DNA from: CAYTOF01 sp964439435
GTDB taxonomy: Bacteria > Bacillota > Clostridia > Oscillospirales > QAMX01
Assembly (NCBI GenBank): GCA_964439435.1
Contig: CAYTOF010000003.1
Location: 1 to 62,569 of the forward strand
DNA: 62,569 nucleotides
Reading direction: 5' to 3'
Positions within the stretch are counted from its first letter, which is position 1, and each line of letters opens with the position of its first letter. The notes below the pieces were generated by a model that was not told the origin of the DNA, made no database searches, and saw only the letters and a list, made by a program, of their open reading frames with translations. This document shows positions 53,148 to 62,493 of the stretch, in pieces. A program made the position numbers and the translations under genes.

Positions 53148-55023
53148 CCTTTGCTCTGCACACTATCCCCTTGACATCCAGTCCGCAAGCATGCAACTGC
53201 TCACTTGCACTGCCTTGGGGTATATATCTGTTCCCGCAATTGTGAGGCAATACCTTTATGTTCTTACCGCAAAGAGCCGAGGACAGTCTTTCCCCTGCGC
53301 TGCCCGCAGCACAAACCTCTTCACAGACAATCGTGATGGGAGACAAAATCTGAGACAAGCCCTCCGTCGGCACGGGGCTGACTTTGTTCAGCTTGACAAG
53401 CCCTGCCTCTATGCCCCGCTTGTTTAAAAGCTTCACTGCTTTGGCGGCAATGTGTATGAGGCGACCTGAAGCCACAATCGTCATATCGGAGCCCTTCGAT
53501 ATCTCATAAAAATCATGTTGTGAGGTGTCCTGTGCGAAAAACTCCTCCGAGTTTTCAAGACCTAAAAGGCCGCGGGGATAGCGTATTGCACATGGGCCGC
53601 TTTCTTTTTTGTATACACGCTCAAGCATTCCCGAAAGTTCTGTTGTGTTTGACGGCATATAAACACTCATACCCGGCACAGCGGAGAGCATGGCCAAATC
53701 ATATATACCTTGATGGGTCTCTCCGTCTTCCCCAACAAGGCCCGCCCTGTCTATACAAAATACGACCGGCAAGCCCATGATGCCGACATCATGCATTATC
53801 TGATCAAATGAGCGCTGGAGAAAAGTCGAATATATGGCGACAAAGGGCCGCATACCACCCGCCGCCATGCCCGCAGCCATTGTAACACCGTGTTCTTCGG
53901 CTATACCGACGTCATAATACCTGTCCGGAAATCTTTTTGAAAAGTCGCAAAGGCCGGAACCCGCCTGCATGGCCGCTGTGATTGCCGTTATATCCTTGTT
54001 CTTGCATGCCAACCTGCAGAGAGTTGTGCCAAATTTCTTTGAAAAGCAGGCAGCTCCGTTGCTTTTTTTGCTCCCAGTGACTATGTCGAATCCGTCAACA
54101 CCGTGATAGTTCTCGGGACTACCCTCAGAAAAACAATACCCCTTGCCTTTTTGGGTGACCGCATGAATCAAAACCGGTCGATTGTATGTTTTTGCCTGTT
54201 CAAAAATATTTGTGAGCTCCACTATGTTGTGGCCGTCAACAGGGCCTATGTATTCAAATCCAAGGCTTTCAAAAAAAGTGTTTTTGATGAACGCGTGTTT
54301 CACGCTGTCCTTTATGTTCGTAAAGAACCGGTCCACAGTGTTTCCGCAGGGAACTTTGTCCATAATCTTGTGGTATGTTTCCTTTGCACTGCGGTACTTT
54401 TTCTCAACTCGGAAGCGTGTCAGCATCCGGGAGATGGCACCCACGCTCTTGTCTATGGACATGCCGTTGTCATTTAATATGACTATCAGAGGCAGGTCTC
54501 CGCCACCGGCATCGTTTAAGCCCTCATATGCCATGCCGCCTGTCATCGCTCCGTCACCGACCAGAGCTATGAAATGGCGCTTTTTGTCGTTTTTTTGCAT
54601 TTTATCTGCCCGGGCAAGGCCAAGAGCAACAGAAATGGCTGTTGAGCCGTGCCCTGCGATAAAAGCATCGTGGACACTCTCCTCCGGTTTGGGGAAACCC
54701 GACAAACCCCCACCCTTTCTCAGAGTGTGAAAGTCGTCCATTCGACCTGTGTATATCTTATGTGTATAACACTGATGCCCCACATCAAATACCAAGCGAT
54801 CATGGGAGGTGTCAAAGCTTTTGTGAATTGCTGTTATAAGCTCCACCGCACCGAGGTTTGAGGCCACATGCCCTCCGGTAAGGGAGAGCTCCCTGATTAA
54901 AAAAGACCGCACTTCCGTACAAAGCAGTGACAGCGTCTCATTATCCAAGTATTTTATCTCTTCGGGAAACTTCATCGTTGAAAGCAAAGGATAGCCCGTG
55001 GTAGGTTTTTTGTTGTTTTTCAT
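53148..55023 (-). CDS. dxs: 1-deoxy-D-xylulose-5-phosphate synthase (C-terminus in gap)
   Basis: About 625 visible residues. It condenses pyruvate and glyceraldehyde 3-phosphate, the entry to MEP isoprenoid synthesis. DVGHQCYTHKI, the thiamine motif GDGAMTGGMAYEGLNDAG, and AEEHGVTMAAGMA plus EDGETHQG are all present. The visible end LDVKGIVCRAK is only a few residues short of a normal terminus. I take the ATG at 55023, spaced from GGATGG; 55035 is an alternative. It heads the conserved operon. The usual upstream ispA/xseB/xseA genes are replaced here by a divergent ychF. Confidence 0.93.
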
Positions 55024-55207
55024 CTGTTTTGCCATCCAATTTATTTTTCTTATTTTACCATATCGATTCCCTGTATGCAACCTTGTTTTGTATTATTATG
55101 CAGCAAATGTATGATTACTCTCACATAGAGCCATGTTGAAATTATGTGCCAATAGATGTATAATAAGATTTACTGATTTTTAAACCTGAAAGGTCCTGTA
55201 TACAAAC

Positions 55208-56305
55208 ATGAAGCTTGGAATAGTCGGATTGCCCAATGTGGGCAAAAGCACCCTTTTTAACGCCATGACTTCCGGTAAGGCAGCCGCGGCAAATTATCCT
55301 TTTTGCACAATTGACCCAAATATCGGTGTTGTCCCCGTCCCTGACCCCCGTTTAGATGAGCTCACACTCATATACAAACCCGAAAAGACGGTTCCCGCAA
55401 TCGTCGAGTTTTTAGATATAGCCGGCCTTGTCAAAGGGGCATCGAAAGGCGAAGGTCTTGGCAATCGTTTTCTTTCCCATATACGCGAAGTGGACGGTAT
55501 AGTGCATGTGGTTCGCTGTTTTGACAACCCTGAAATCATACATGTAGAAGGTGATGTTAATCCGGTCCGTGACATAGAGACCATCGAATATGAATTGATG
55601 CTCTCGGACATAGAAATTGTCTTGCGCCGCCTTGAAAAAGTAACCAAGCTTGCAAAAGCGGACAGAAAATACAACGAGCATATTTTGATATTAGAGCGAC
55701 TGGAACAGCATTTAAATGACGGAAAAGCCGCTGCAACCTTTGCCTCAAATGATTTGGAAGCGGAAATTCTATCCGATATGCCTCTGCTCTCAAATAAGAA
55801 AATTATCTATGCGGCAAATATGGGGGAGGAAGATTTCTCAGGCAATTACCGCGACAACCCACGCTACAAGGTCATCAAAGCTTATGCTAAGGAGCGCGGT
55901 GCAAGTGTCATCCCCGTTTGCGCAAAACTCGAACAGGATATCTCCGGCATGTCCAAAGAGGAAAAACAGGAGTTTTTAAGAGAGCTTAATCTCGACCTTT
56001 CCGGTTTGGACAGGCTTGTAAAAGCCTCTTATTCGCTGCTGGACTTGATTTCTTTTTTAACAGCAGGCAAACCCGAAGTCAGAGCTTGGACAGTGAAAAA
56101 CGGAACAAAGGCCCCCGCCGCAGCCGGTGTAATCCATTCAGATTTTGAGCGCGGATTCATACGAGCCGAGGTGATTGACTTTGATGTTTTTATAGCTGCG
56201 GGAGGCTCTATGGTCGCTGCAAAGGAAAAAGGCTTGATGCGCAGTGAGGGACGGGAATACATCATGCGAGACGGCGACATTGTGCTGTTTCGATTCAATA
56301 TTTAA
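55208..56305 (+). CDS. ychF: Redox-regulated ATPase YchF (OLA1 family)
   Basis: A 365-residue Obg-like protein that prefers ATP to GTP. The G domain has GLPNVGKSTLF, NYPFCTIDPN and FLDIAGLVKGASKGEGLGN. A coiled-coil insert and the C-terminal TGS domain (GTKAPAAAGVIHSDFERGFIRAE) follow. Normal length and intact. Divergent from dxs. Confidence 0.96.
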   Translation: MKLGIVGLPNVGKSTLFNAMTSGKAAAANYPFCTIDPNIGVVPVPDPRLDELTLIYKPEKTVPAIVEFLDIAGLVKGASKGEGLGNRFLSHIREVDGIVHVVRCFDNPEIIHVEGDVNPVRDIETIEYELMLSDIEIVLRRLEKVTKLAKADRKYNEHILILERLEQHLNDGKAAATFASNDLEAEILSDMPLLSNKKIIYAANMGEEDFSGNYRDNPRYKVIKAYAKERGASVIPVCAKLEQDISGMSKEEKQEFLRELNLDLSGLDRLVKASYSLLDLISFLTAGKPEVRAWTVKNGTKAPAAAGVIHSDFERGFIRAEVIDFDVFIAAGGSMVAAKEKGLMRSEGREYIMRDGDIVLFRFNI

Positions 56306-56350
56306 AATAGAAAATCATCTAAAAATAAGACGCTTTATATTGGTGAAATC

Positions 56351-57097
56351 ATGGACATAAAAACAGAGCAAATACAACCTGCGAAAAACAAAAGAAAAAA
56401 CCGCATAGAAATTATCGACGTGGTGCGAGGCGCTTGTATTTTGCTTATGCTTGTATACCATTTTCACGCGGATTTATATGCCTTTGGCATGCTCTCTGCG
56501 GACTTGATGTTCCATCCGCTTGTCAGTTTTTTGCAGGTGTTCTTTGCCAGCATTTTTATTGTCATTTCCGGGATTTCTTCCCGTTTTTCAAAACACAATC
56601 TGAGACGCGGCCTATTGCTGTTGCTGGCGGCCTTTGGCATAACGGCTGTGACCTTCTTTTTTGATAAAAACAGCATAGTGCGCTTTGGCATTCTCCACTT
56701 TCTCGGCACTGCCATTGTGATATATGCCCTTGTGGGCAAGTATCTCAGAGAGCTTCTTCCCCGCTTTTTGCCCGGGATTATCTATCCTCTCCTTGCGGCA
56801 CTCACTTGGCCGATACTTTCAAAGCGCTATGATGTCAAATGGCTGTGGATACTGGGTTTTCGCGGACAAGGGTTTCAATCAGCCGACTATTTTCCATTGT
56901 TTCCATATATATTTGTGTTTTTATTTGGGACATGGCTAGGCGGCTACATCATGAAAAACAAATTCCCCGCTTGGTTTTACAAATTCAAATGTCGCCCCTT
57001 GGCATTTATCGGCCGCAATACAATATGGATCTATCTTTTACATCAGCCGATATTCTACAGTGTTTTTTTAATTCTCGGCAAAACTACCGTATATTAA
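56351..57097 (+). CDS. DUF1624 membrane protein, heparan-alpha-glucosaminide N-acetyltransferase-like
   Basis: A 248-residue protein with six to seven membrane helices. RIEIIDVVRGACILLMLVYH at the N-terminus, RFGILHFLGTAIVIYAL in the middle and GRNTIWIYLLHQPIFY at the end are the DUF1624 pattern, a relative of acyltransferase-3. The acyl donor and acceptor are unknown, probably envelope related. A weak GGTG box precedes the start. It follows ychF by 45 bases. Confidence 0.82.
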   Translation: MDIKTEQIQPAKNKRKNRIEIIDVVRGACILLMLVYHFHADLYAFGMLSADLMFHPLVSFLQVFFASIFIVISGISSRFSKHNLRRGLLLLLAAFGITAVTFFFDKNSIVRFGILHFLGTAIVIYALVGKYLRELLPRFLPGIIYPLLAALTWPILSKRYDVKWLWILGFRGQGFQSADYFPLFPYIFVFLFGTWLGGYIMKNKFPAWFYKFKCRPLAFIGRNTIWIYLLHQPIFYSVFLILGKTTVY

Positions 57098-57135
57098 GTC
57101 ATTTCCCATGCTGATCGCTCTCCAACGGAGGTCTT

Positions 57136-57732
57136 ATGAATCTATTCGAATTTGTCAAATCGATTTTCAGTAAAAAAGAGGGCAGAAATCTATATCGCCC
57201 CCCACTTAGCAACCGTGATCTCGCATTGTTTGTTGTTGTCTTCACCTCGGTATTTGGCATTCTCAGTGCGATGCCCAAAAAGAGCTTGCTCGGCCTTTTT
57301 ATAGGTATTGTGCATATCATTTTCTGGACCGGCATGGCTTTTTCCGGTGGACGAAGACTAGCAAAGGGCTTTTATATCCCCGCAAGCATCATCTGGGGAA
57401 GCACGCTTTTGTTGACTGTATTGAACTATATTTTAGGAGACACCTCGGTGCCCTCATACGGTGCTTTTGTGGACACACTCTATGTGGGTTTGATAATGTT
57501 CTTGCAACTCGTGGCCATGGCCATCTTAAATCCCCTTTTCCCCATCTTTTTCTATCTCGATTATTACCCCGGCAATTCTGCGAACCCTCGCCTCGAGCTT
57601 TTGACAATATCCCTTGTTTCTTTTGCTGTCATTTGCCTTGCCTTTCTACTGGGGCATTTTTACGGAAAGCTCAGGCCACTTGGCAGCAAAGGCACGCGCA
57701 ACCCCTATCTCCCACCGGATGCCAAGGAGTGA
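57136..57732 (+). CDS. Membrane protein of unknown function
   Basis: A 198-residue protein with about four to five membrane helices (starting LALFVVVFTSVFGILSA) and a short basic C-terminus with RNPYLPP. I do not recognise a family. The start follows GGAGGTCTT. It is 38 bases after the DUF1624 gene and likely co-transcribed; both end before a strong terminator. Confidence 0.75.
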   Translation: MNLFEFVKSIFSKKEGRNLYRPPLSNRDLALFVVVFTSVFGILSAMPKKSLLGLFIGIVHIIFWTGMAFSGGRRLAKGFYIPASIIWGSTLLLTVLNYILGDTSVPSYGAFVDTLYVGLIMFLQLVAMAILNPLFPIFFYLDYYPGNSANPRLELLTISLVSFAVICLAFLLGHFYGKLRPLGSKGTRNPYLPPDAKE

Positions 57733-57770
57733 GTTTGTAATTCTAGGATGCTTTTTGCACTAGCAAAAAT

Positions 57771-57802
57771 AAAGAGAGGACGGAGTTTTCCGTCCTCTCT
57801 TT
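57771..57802. terminator. Bidirectional terminator
   Basis: A perfect 14-base stem, AAAGAGAGGACGGA with TCCGTCCTCTCTTT, and a 4-base loop, followed by T residues on the plus strand and A/T stretches on the other. It separates the membrane protein genes from the converging cell wall hydrolase. Confidence 0.9.
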
Positions 57803-57814
57803 TTATCTTAAAGT

Positions 57815-59626
57815 TTACTCACTTATAATTCTCACAGCAGTGACAAATTTGTTTACATAAAAACTGGAATCAAGTCTTGTGAGGCACACGGTTTTGCCCG
57901 GTGTGGGCGCATGGATGAATTGACCATCCCCTACATACATGCCGACATGGCTTATACCGGTGCCTTGAGTGTTGAAAAACACAAGGTCTGCGGGTTTTAG
58001 CTCGGCTTTGGTGACCTTGACTCCGGCTTGATGCTGCGTCACTCTCGGGATATTGTATCCAAAAGCTTCATATACATATTGCGTGAGACCGGAGCAGTCA
58101 AACCCGGTTATCGGGGATTTGCCACCATACACATAGGGCACGCCGATGAACTGCATCGCATATTCCACAATCTTTTCGCCCTCGCTTTGCCCAGCTTCCG
58201 GGGGAGGTGTGCTCTCGGCAACACCTTCCAAAACAAAGTCTGTGCTCATGAAACCCTTGGAGTTGTTGTACTCAACACGATACCATTCGTTGTTCACATG
58301 ACCTGTAATTTTGACAACAGTTCCCTTTTGAAGCAGCGCCACAACGCCGGATGTTGTCGTTGGGTGTTCTCGCATATTGACTGTGTTTCCTGCCACAGTG
58401 CCCTCTGAACTCATATCTGTGACGGTGTATTGCGGAATGGCGGGCGGGGGTTGAATTGGTTCTGTCGGTTTTAGCGGTTCCGCGATTTTCACATATACAG
58501 AAATAATATATCCGGTTTGCCCGCTTTTTGTTTCGATCTTATACCAGTCATCCTTTTCGTCCAATATGGTCACAATGTCACCCATATTGGCTTGGGCCAG
58601 TTTCGGATGGTCTGTGCCGGCACCTGCTCTGATGTTCACCAGGCTTGCGGTGACCGAACCTTGTTTTGGCCAAGAACTCTGCTCTGTGGGAATCTCAGCT
58701 TGGAATTTTATAAAACTTGCGCTGATGTATGCGATACCGCCGTTGTGAGCAACAAGATACCAACCGTTGTTCTCACCGGATATCTTTAAGCTGTCATCTT
58801 TTTTCACCTGTCCGACAATGGAAAACGACGTGCCGGCGCCCATGCGCAGGTTTACAATGGATCCTGTGACAACGCCGGTTCCGCTGACAGAGGTGTCTGC
58901 TTGAGGAAGGGCAGGGCCTTCGTCTATCTTTAGATAGTCAGATATGATATAGGCGTCTTTGCCGTTGAAGTCAACAAGATACCAATCTCCTGACTTGGCC
59001 TTGACTGTCAGCAAATCGTCTTTGAGGACTTTACCCAGTACACCGTATGTGGTGCCCGCACCGGAGCGTAAGTTCACCACAGAACCTGTCACTTTGCCCT
59101 TTACATCATTTGCTGTCTCAGGCACTGTATTGTCCGGCTCAAAGTATTCGGCATATATATATCCGACTTTATCTCCAAGCTTGACTTTATACCATTTCTC
59201 GAGTGTTTCGTTGTATACAAGCTTGTCACCAAGCACCGCCACACCTACAACGGGATAGTTTGTCCCGGCACCGGCTCTTATATTGACGACAGAGCCTTTG
59301 ACGGTACCTACTTTATCCGCATGTTCTGTGGTCAGAGCGACTATGGCTTCTCCGTTTTCGGAAGCTTTTATTTTGATATATGCTTTGACCATATATCCCG
59401 TGCGTCCGCCAAGCTGTATGTTGTACCAATCTCCGCTTTCACCTATAACCGTGACTGCCGTTCCGGCTGAATATACACCTATGACAGCGTGGTTGAGGCT
59501 TGGGCCCGAGCGCATATTTACATTGTTTCCTGTTATTTCACCGTGTTTGGCCGTGTCTGCAAAGGCGGGCAGTATGAGCATGGCCACAATTAATAACAAT
59601 GATATCAGTCTTTTTCGGAGTTTCAC
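57815..59626 (-). CDS. Secreted SH3b-NlpC/P60 cell wall hydrolase
   Basis: A 603-residue exported protein. A signal peptide (KRLISLLLIVAMLILPAFA) is followed by six bacterial SH3 repeats, each with a V-N-x-R-x-G-like core, then a proline-rich linker (about residue 400 and again near 485) and a C-terminal NlpC/P60 peptidase. The catalytic residues are Cys511 in GFDCSGL, His560 in GISHVGMY and His572 in FIHAP. It likely cleaves peptide stems of peptidoglycan, anchored by the SH3 repeats. GTG start behind GGGAGGCAAAG. Confidence 0.93.
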   Translation of the reverse strand: MKLRKRLISLLLIVAMLILPAFADTAKHGEITGNNVNMRSGPSLNHAVIGVYSAGTAVTVIGESGDWYNIQLGGRTGYMVKAYIKIKASENGEAIVALTTEHADKVGTVKGSVVNIRAGAGTNYPVVGVAVLGDKLVYNETLEKWYKVKLGDKVGYIYAEYFEPDNTVPETANDVKGKVTGSVVNLRSGAGTTYGVLGKVLKDDLLTVKAKSGDWYLVDFNGKDAYIISDYLKIDEGPALPQADTSVSGTGVVTGSIVNLRMGAGTSFSIVGQVKKDDSLKISGENNGWYLVAHNGGIAYISASFIKFQAEIPTEQSSWPKQGSVTASLVNIRAGAGTDHPKLAQANMGDIVTILDEKDDWYKIETKSGQTGYIISVYVKIAEPLKPTEPIQPPPAIPQYTVTDMSSEGTVAGNTVNMREHPTTTSGVVALLQKGTVVKITGHVNNEWYRVEYNNSKGFMSTDFVLEGVAESTPPPEAGQSEGEKIVEYAMQFIGVPYVYGGKSPITGFDCSGLTQYVYEAFGYNIPRVTQHQAGVKVTKAELKPADLVFFNTQGTGISHVGMYVGDGQFIHAPTPGKTVCLTRLDSSFYVNKFVTAVRIISE

Positions 59627-59719
59627 CTTTGCCTCCCTTCGAAGAAAGCTCTGCTTTCTGTCATCATTTACCTGATTTGGATAATGTCAAAATTGTAAAA
59701 GAAAATCTTGCCGCAAAGA

Positions 59720-60040
59720 TTAAAGCCTTTCAGCAAGAGCGCGTTCAAGCCATACGGCTCCGACATCAAGGGCCTCATAGAGCCCTGTCTTGTCGGTTTT
59801 CCTTACGACCTTGTCTCTTGCACGCAGAGTTTCGTCTGTCAATTGGAGTGTCACTGACACTTTTGAGGCCATCTCAATATCGTTTTCTTCTTTTGTATCG
59901 TGAATCTGAAGCATGACAATATATTTATCCGTAGGGTCACCATAATACATCAAGTTTCCCTTTCTGATAAGAGGCTTTCCTTTATATGTTAAACCTTTGT
60001 ATTCGTTCTCTTCTTGTGCTGCCACTTGATGTTCCCCCAT
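59720..60040 (-). CDS. Conserved small protein of unknown function
   Basis: A 106-residue cytosolic protein. YKGKPLIRKGNLMYYGD and GLYEALDVGAVWLERAL are clear blocks that I recall from uncharacterised clostridial proteins. No catalytic motif. The ATG at 60040 lacks a ribosome binding site, whereas the GTG at 60025 (codon 6) is nine bases from GGGGGAA, so the true start may be there. Confidence 0.7.
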   Translation of the reverse strand: MGEHQVAAQEENEYKGLTYKGKPLIRKGNLMYYGDPTDKYIVMLQIHDTKEENDIEMASKVSVTLQLTDETLRARDKVVRKTDKTGLYEALDVGAVWLERALAERL

Positions 60041-60104
60041 CTGATCATTTCATTCGATTTCTAACTTATACATAGAGCAATTATAACACGCTTGAATATT
60101 TTCG

Positions 60105-61058
60105 TCAAATTATTTTTATGCAGGTCTGCGGACAGGCAGCCCCGCAATAGCCACACAAAACACACCTCTCGCGTGTGCATACAGCCTGTCCTTTTATCAT
60201 GTCCACTTTTATGGCACTTGAGGCGCAAGCTCTTTCGCATTCACCGCAGCCGTCACACCAATCCTCCACAAGCAGCCGACGCTTTTTGTCCGACAGAGCT
60301 AGCTTTTGCGCCTCTGTATAATGCCCTGTTTCAAAATACTCTATATTGGCATCCACTTCGTCTTTACACTGCATTCCAATCGCAATGCTGTCGGCAAATT
60401 CCATTGACAGCACATAATCAAGGCATTCCTCCCCCCGAGCGGCGAGGTTTCCTCCTCCAAAGGGCTTCATAATGTAGACTCCAATCCCCGCAGTCCGAGC
60501 CGCCGCTGAGGCTTTTGCCATATCCGCTGCGCTTCCGTCCACTATGCCCAGTGAGGCAAGGTTTAAAAGAGGGTGCACAACATCGAGCTTTGCATCTATG
60601 GCTGCCCACACTCCCGCCACATGATGTGTCGAGATGCCGACAGCTTTGATTATGTTCTTTGCCTTATAGTCATAAAGCTTTTCCAGTGCTTCCGCATGTC
60701 CTCTAAGCGTTGCCGCGCCCTCCTGTTCGTGCAACAAAAAGATGTCTATGATATCGCGGTCTAGCTCGGTGCGTGCCTGTTCCACTGCGGCGACGGCGTC
60801 TGCACCAAGATAGGCATATGTTTTCGAGGCAATGACAATGTCTTTGTTTCCGGTTTTTTTCAGGGCATGGTGTATATGCGGATAGCTGCCATATAGTTGC
60901 GCCGTGTCTATAAAGTTGACTCCCTTTGAAAACGCATGGGCTATGATCTCTCCGCCCTCTTCCGGATTGAGATTTGCCTGCAGCGGCCCAATCGTCAGCG
61001 CTCCGAAACAGAGCTTTGAAACAGATATCCCTGTATTTCCAAGTTGGTTGTACTTCAT
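60105..61058 (-). CDS. Aldo/keto reductase with C-terminal 4Fe-4S ferredoxin domain
   Basis: A 317-residue oxidoreductase. MKYNQLGNTGISVSKLCFG, the DTAQLYG tyrosine block near residue 51, the lysine in IASKTYAYLG and the phosphate-binding GIGVYIMKPFGGG are typical. Residues 270-317 add two ferredoxin cysteine groups (CDGCGECERAC and CVLCGYCGAACPQTC). Such fusions occur in anaerobes. AAGGAGTTTGAG precedes the start at 61058. Substrate unknown. Confidence 0.9.
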   Translation of the reverse strand: MKYNQLGNTGISVSKLCFGALTIGPLQANLNPEEGGEIIAHAFSKGVNFIDTAQLYGSYPHIHHALKKTGNKDIVIASKTYAYLGADAVAAVEQARTELDRDIIDIFLLHEQEGAATLRGHAEALEKLYDYKAKNIIKAVGISTHHVAGVWAAIDAKLDVVHPLLNLASLGIVDGSAADMAKASAAARTAGIGVYIMKPFGGGNLAARGEECLDYVLSMEFADSIAIGMQCKDEVDANIEYFETGHYTEAQKLALSDKKRRLLVEDWCDGCGECERACASSAIKVDMIKGQAVCTRERCVLCGYCGAACPQTCIKII

Positions 61059-61090
61059 CTCAAACTCCTTGTTTTGGCCAAATAAAATCA

Positions 61091-61111
61091 GGCAAGGAAA
61101 TATCCCTTGCC
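61091..61111 (-). terminator. Terminator of ireB
   Basis: On the minus strand GGCAAGG and CCTTGCC form a stem followed by TGATTTTATTT. It sits between ireB and the aldo/keto reductase start. Confidence 0.65.
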
Positions 61112-61187
61112 GAGATTTAGTATATATATTGATATTGCACTCGCTGCGCCGACTCAAAAAAAGCACACAAGGCCCGTGAGAAGAACC

Positions 61188-61436
61188 TCAGTCATTTAAA
61201 TAGGTCTTCACCAGCGCTTGTAACAACTCATATCTGTCTATATGCCGCACCTTGCTTCTGGCATTTTTATGATTTGTGATATAAGCCGGATCCTCTGTCA
61301 ATATATATCCGACTATTTGGCCTATGGGGTCAAAACCCTTTTCTCTGAGAGCCTCATATATCTCGGTGAGTAAGCGTTTCAACTCTTTTTCATTATCGGC
61401 CGGTATAACAAATTTTCTTGTATCTCCTCCGAGCAT
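61188..61436 (-). CDS. ireB: IreB-family regulatory phosphoprotein (UPF0297)
   Basis: An 82-residue protein. EIYEALREKGFDPIGQIVGYILTEDPAYIT followed by NARSKVRHIDRYELLQALV is the UPF0297/IreB pattern. In enterococci IreB is a substrate of the Ser/Thr kinase IreK. The ATG at 61436 follows GGAGTTGGAT; upstream codons are not conserved. It is usually beside alaS and ruvX, but neither is here. Confidence 0.85.
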   Translation of the reverse strand: MLGGDTRKFVIPADNEKELKRLLTEIYEALREKGFDPIGQIVGYILTEDPAYITNHKNARSKVRHIDRYELLQALVKTYLND

Positions 61437-61766
61437 ATCCAACTCCAGTCTCGGCCGGCATCCACTGCTGCCGCCGTCATATTGTAGTACATGTGGTTGT
61501 CGACTGAGGGTTGCCAAAAATTCTTTGGACGATTAAAAGACAACAACAATTGCACATATATAGGATATACTAAAACGGCTTTCAGTGCAAGAGTTTTTCA
61601 CAAACAAATTAAAAATAGATAAAATTAATTGTTTTTGTCCATCACCGGTTTCAAATTTCCACTTTTAAATGGAATAAATGCCAATTCTTTCCGCGGCGGC
61701 TGTGTATAAAAACACTCGTATCTGCCCCAACTTCAAAAATGTGGCGATTTTGATGCTACAAAACAC
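61437..61766. other. Intergenic region upstream of the tRNA operon
   Basis: About 330 bases with no supported gene or repeat. It presumably holds the ireB promoter. Confidence 0.4.
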
Positions 61767-61796
61767 TTGACAAGATGCAATCGGGCATGGTAGAAT
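61767..61796 (+). promoter_or_regulatory. Promoter of the five-tRNA operon
   Basis: TTGACA (61767-61772) and TAGAAT (61791-61796) are 18 bases apart, 16 bases before the first tRNA. Confidence 0.7.
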
Positions 61797-61812
61797 ATTC
61801 AAGCTATGTCGC

Positions 61813-61886
61813 GCGGGCGTAGTTCAATGGCAGAATTCCAGCCTTCCAAGCTGGCAGCGTGGGTTCGATTCCCATCGCCCGCTCCA
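61813..61886 (+). tRNA. tRNA-Gly (anticodon TCC)
   Basis: Acceptor GCGGGCG/CGCCCGC, anticodon stem CCAGC/GCTGG around CTTCCAA, T arm GGGTTCGATTCCC, encoded CCA. Confidence 0.97.
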
Positions 61887-61922
61887 CTGCGGTTAAGCGC
61901 CTAGTGCGCCGCCGCCTTTCAT

Positions 61923-61999
<77 letters not shown>

Positions 62000-62009
62000 A
62001 TTAAAATGC

Positions 62010-62087
62010 GGTGGGTGTAGCTCAGTTGGTTAGAGTACCAGGTTGTGGCCCTGGGGGTCGCCGGTTCAAGTCCGGTCACCCACCCCA
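62010..62087 (+). tRNA. tRNA-His (anticodon GTG)
   Basis: Acceptor GTGGGTG/CACCCAC with the extra G at -1 opposite C73, anticodon stem CCAGG/CCTGG around TTGTGGC, encoded CCA. Confidence 0.97.
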
Positions 62088-62146
62088 ACAAAACGGCAAA
62101 CGCTTGCCTCGTAAACATCCCAGCTTCACCCGGGATGCAGCCATGA

Positions 62147-62222
62147 TGGGATGTAGCCAAGCCGGTAAGGCACGGGACTTTGACTCCCGCATGCGCAGGT
62201 TCGAGTCCTGCCATCCCAGCCA
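62147..62222 (+). tRNA. tRNA-Gln (anticodon TTG)
   Basis: Acceptor TGGGATG/CATCCCA, anticodon stem CGGGA/TCCCG around CTTTGAC, encoded CCA. Confidence 0.97.
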
Positions 62223-62225
62223 TTT

Positions 62226-62301
62226 GATCCATTAGCTCAGCAGGCAGAGCACCTGCCTTTTAAGCAGGGTGTCCCGTGTTCGAATCACGGATGGATCACC
62301 A
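62226..62301 (+). tRNA. tRNA-Lys (anticodon TTT)
   Basis: Acceptor GATCCAT/ATGGATC, anticodon stem CCTGC/GCAGG around CTTTTAA, encoded CCA. Three bases separate it from tRNA-Gln. Confidence 0.97.
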
Positions 62302-62303
62302 GA

Positions 62304-62368
62304 GAAACAACAAAAAACACCTAATTCTAACGCGTAAATGCTTATAATTCGGTGTTTTTTGTTGTTTC
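62304..62368 (+). terminator. Terminator of the tRNA operon
   Basis: A perfect 18-base stem (62304-62321 with 62351-62368) with a 29-base loop. The right arm is T-rich. Confidence 0.75.
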
Positions 62369-62493
62369 TGCAACCTCGTATGTTATTATAACTTTTATGC
62401 CGTTTGGGTAAAAATGGGTGAAAATGGGCGAAAATAGGCCATATAGTGCTGTCAAAATGCTGTCAAACTTTTTAGTCCTACCTTCAACAAATA

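Noticed and set aside
49155..55023. Multi-gene block read as a possible novel cluster
   Set aside because: The order dxs, tlyA, nadK, argR, recN is the standard Firmicutes arrangement.
57815..59626. Internal repeats of the SH3b protein as a DNA repeat or CRISPR-like array
   Set aside because: The repeats are at protein level (six SH3b domains) and explained by the gene.
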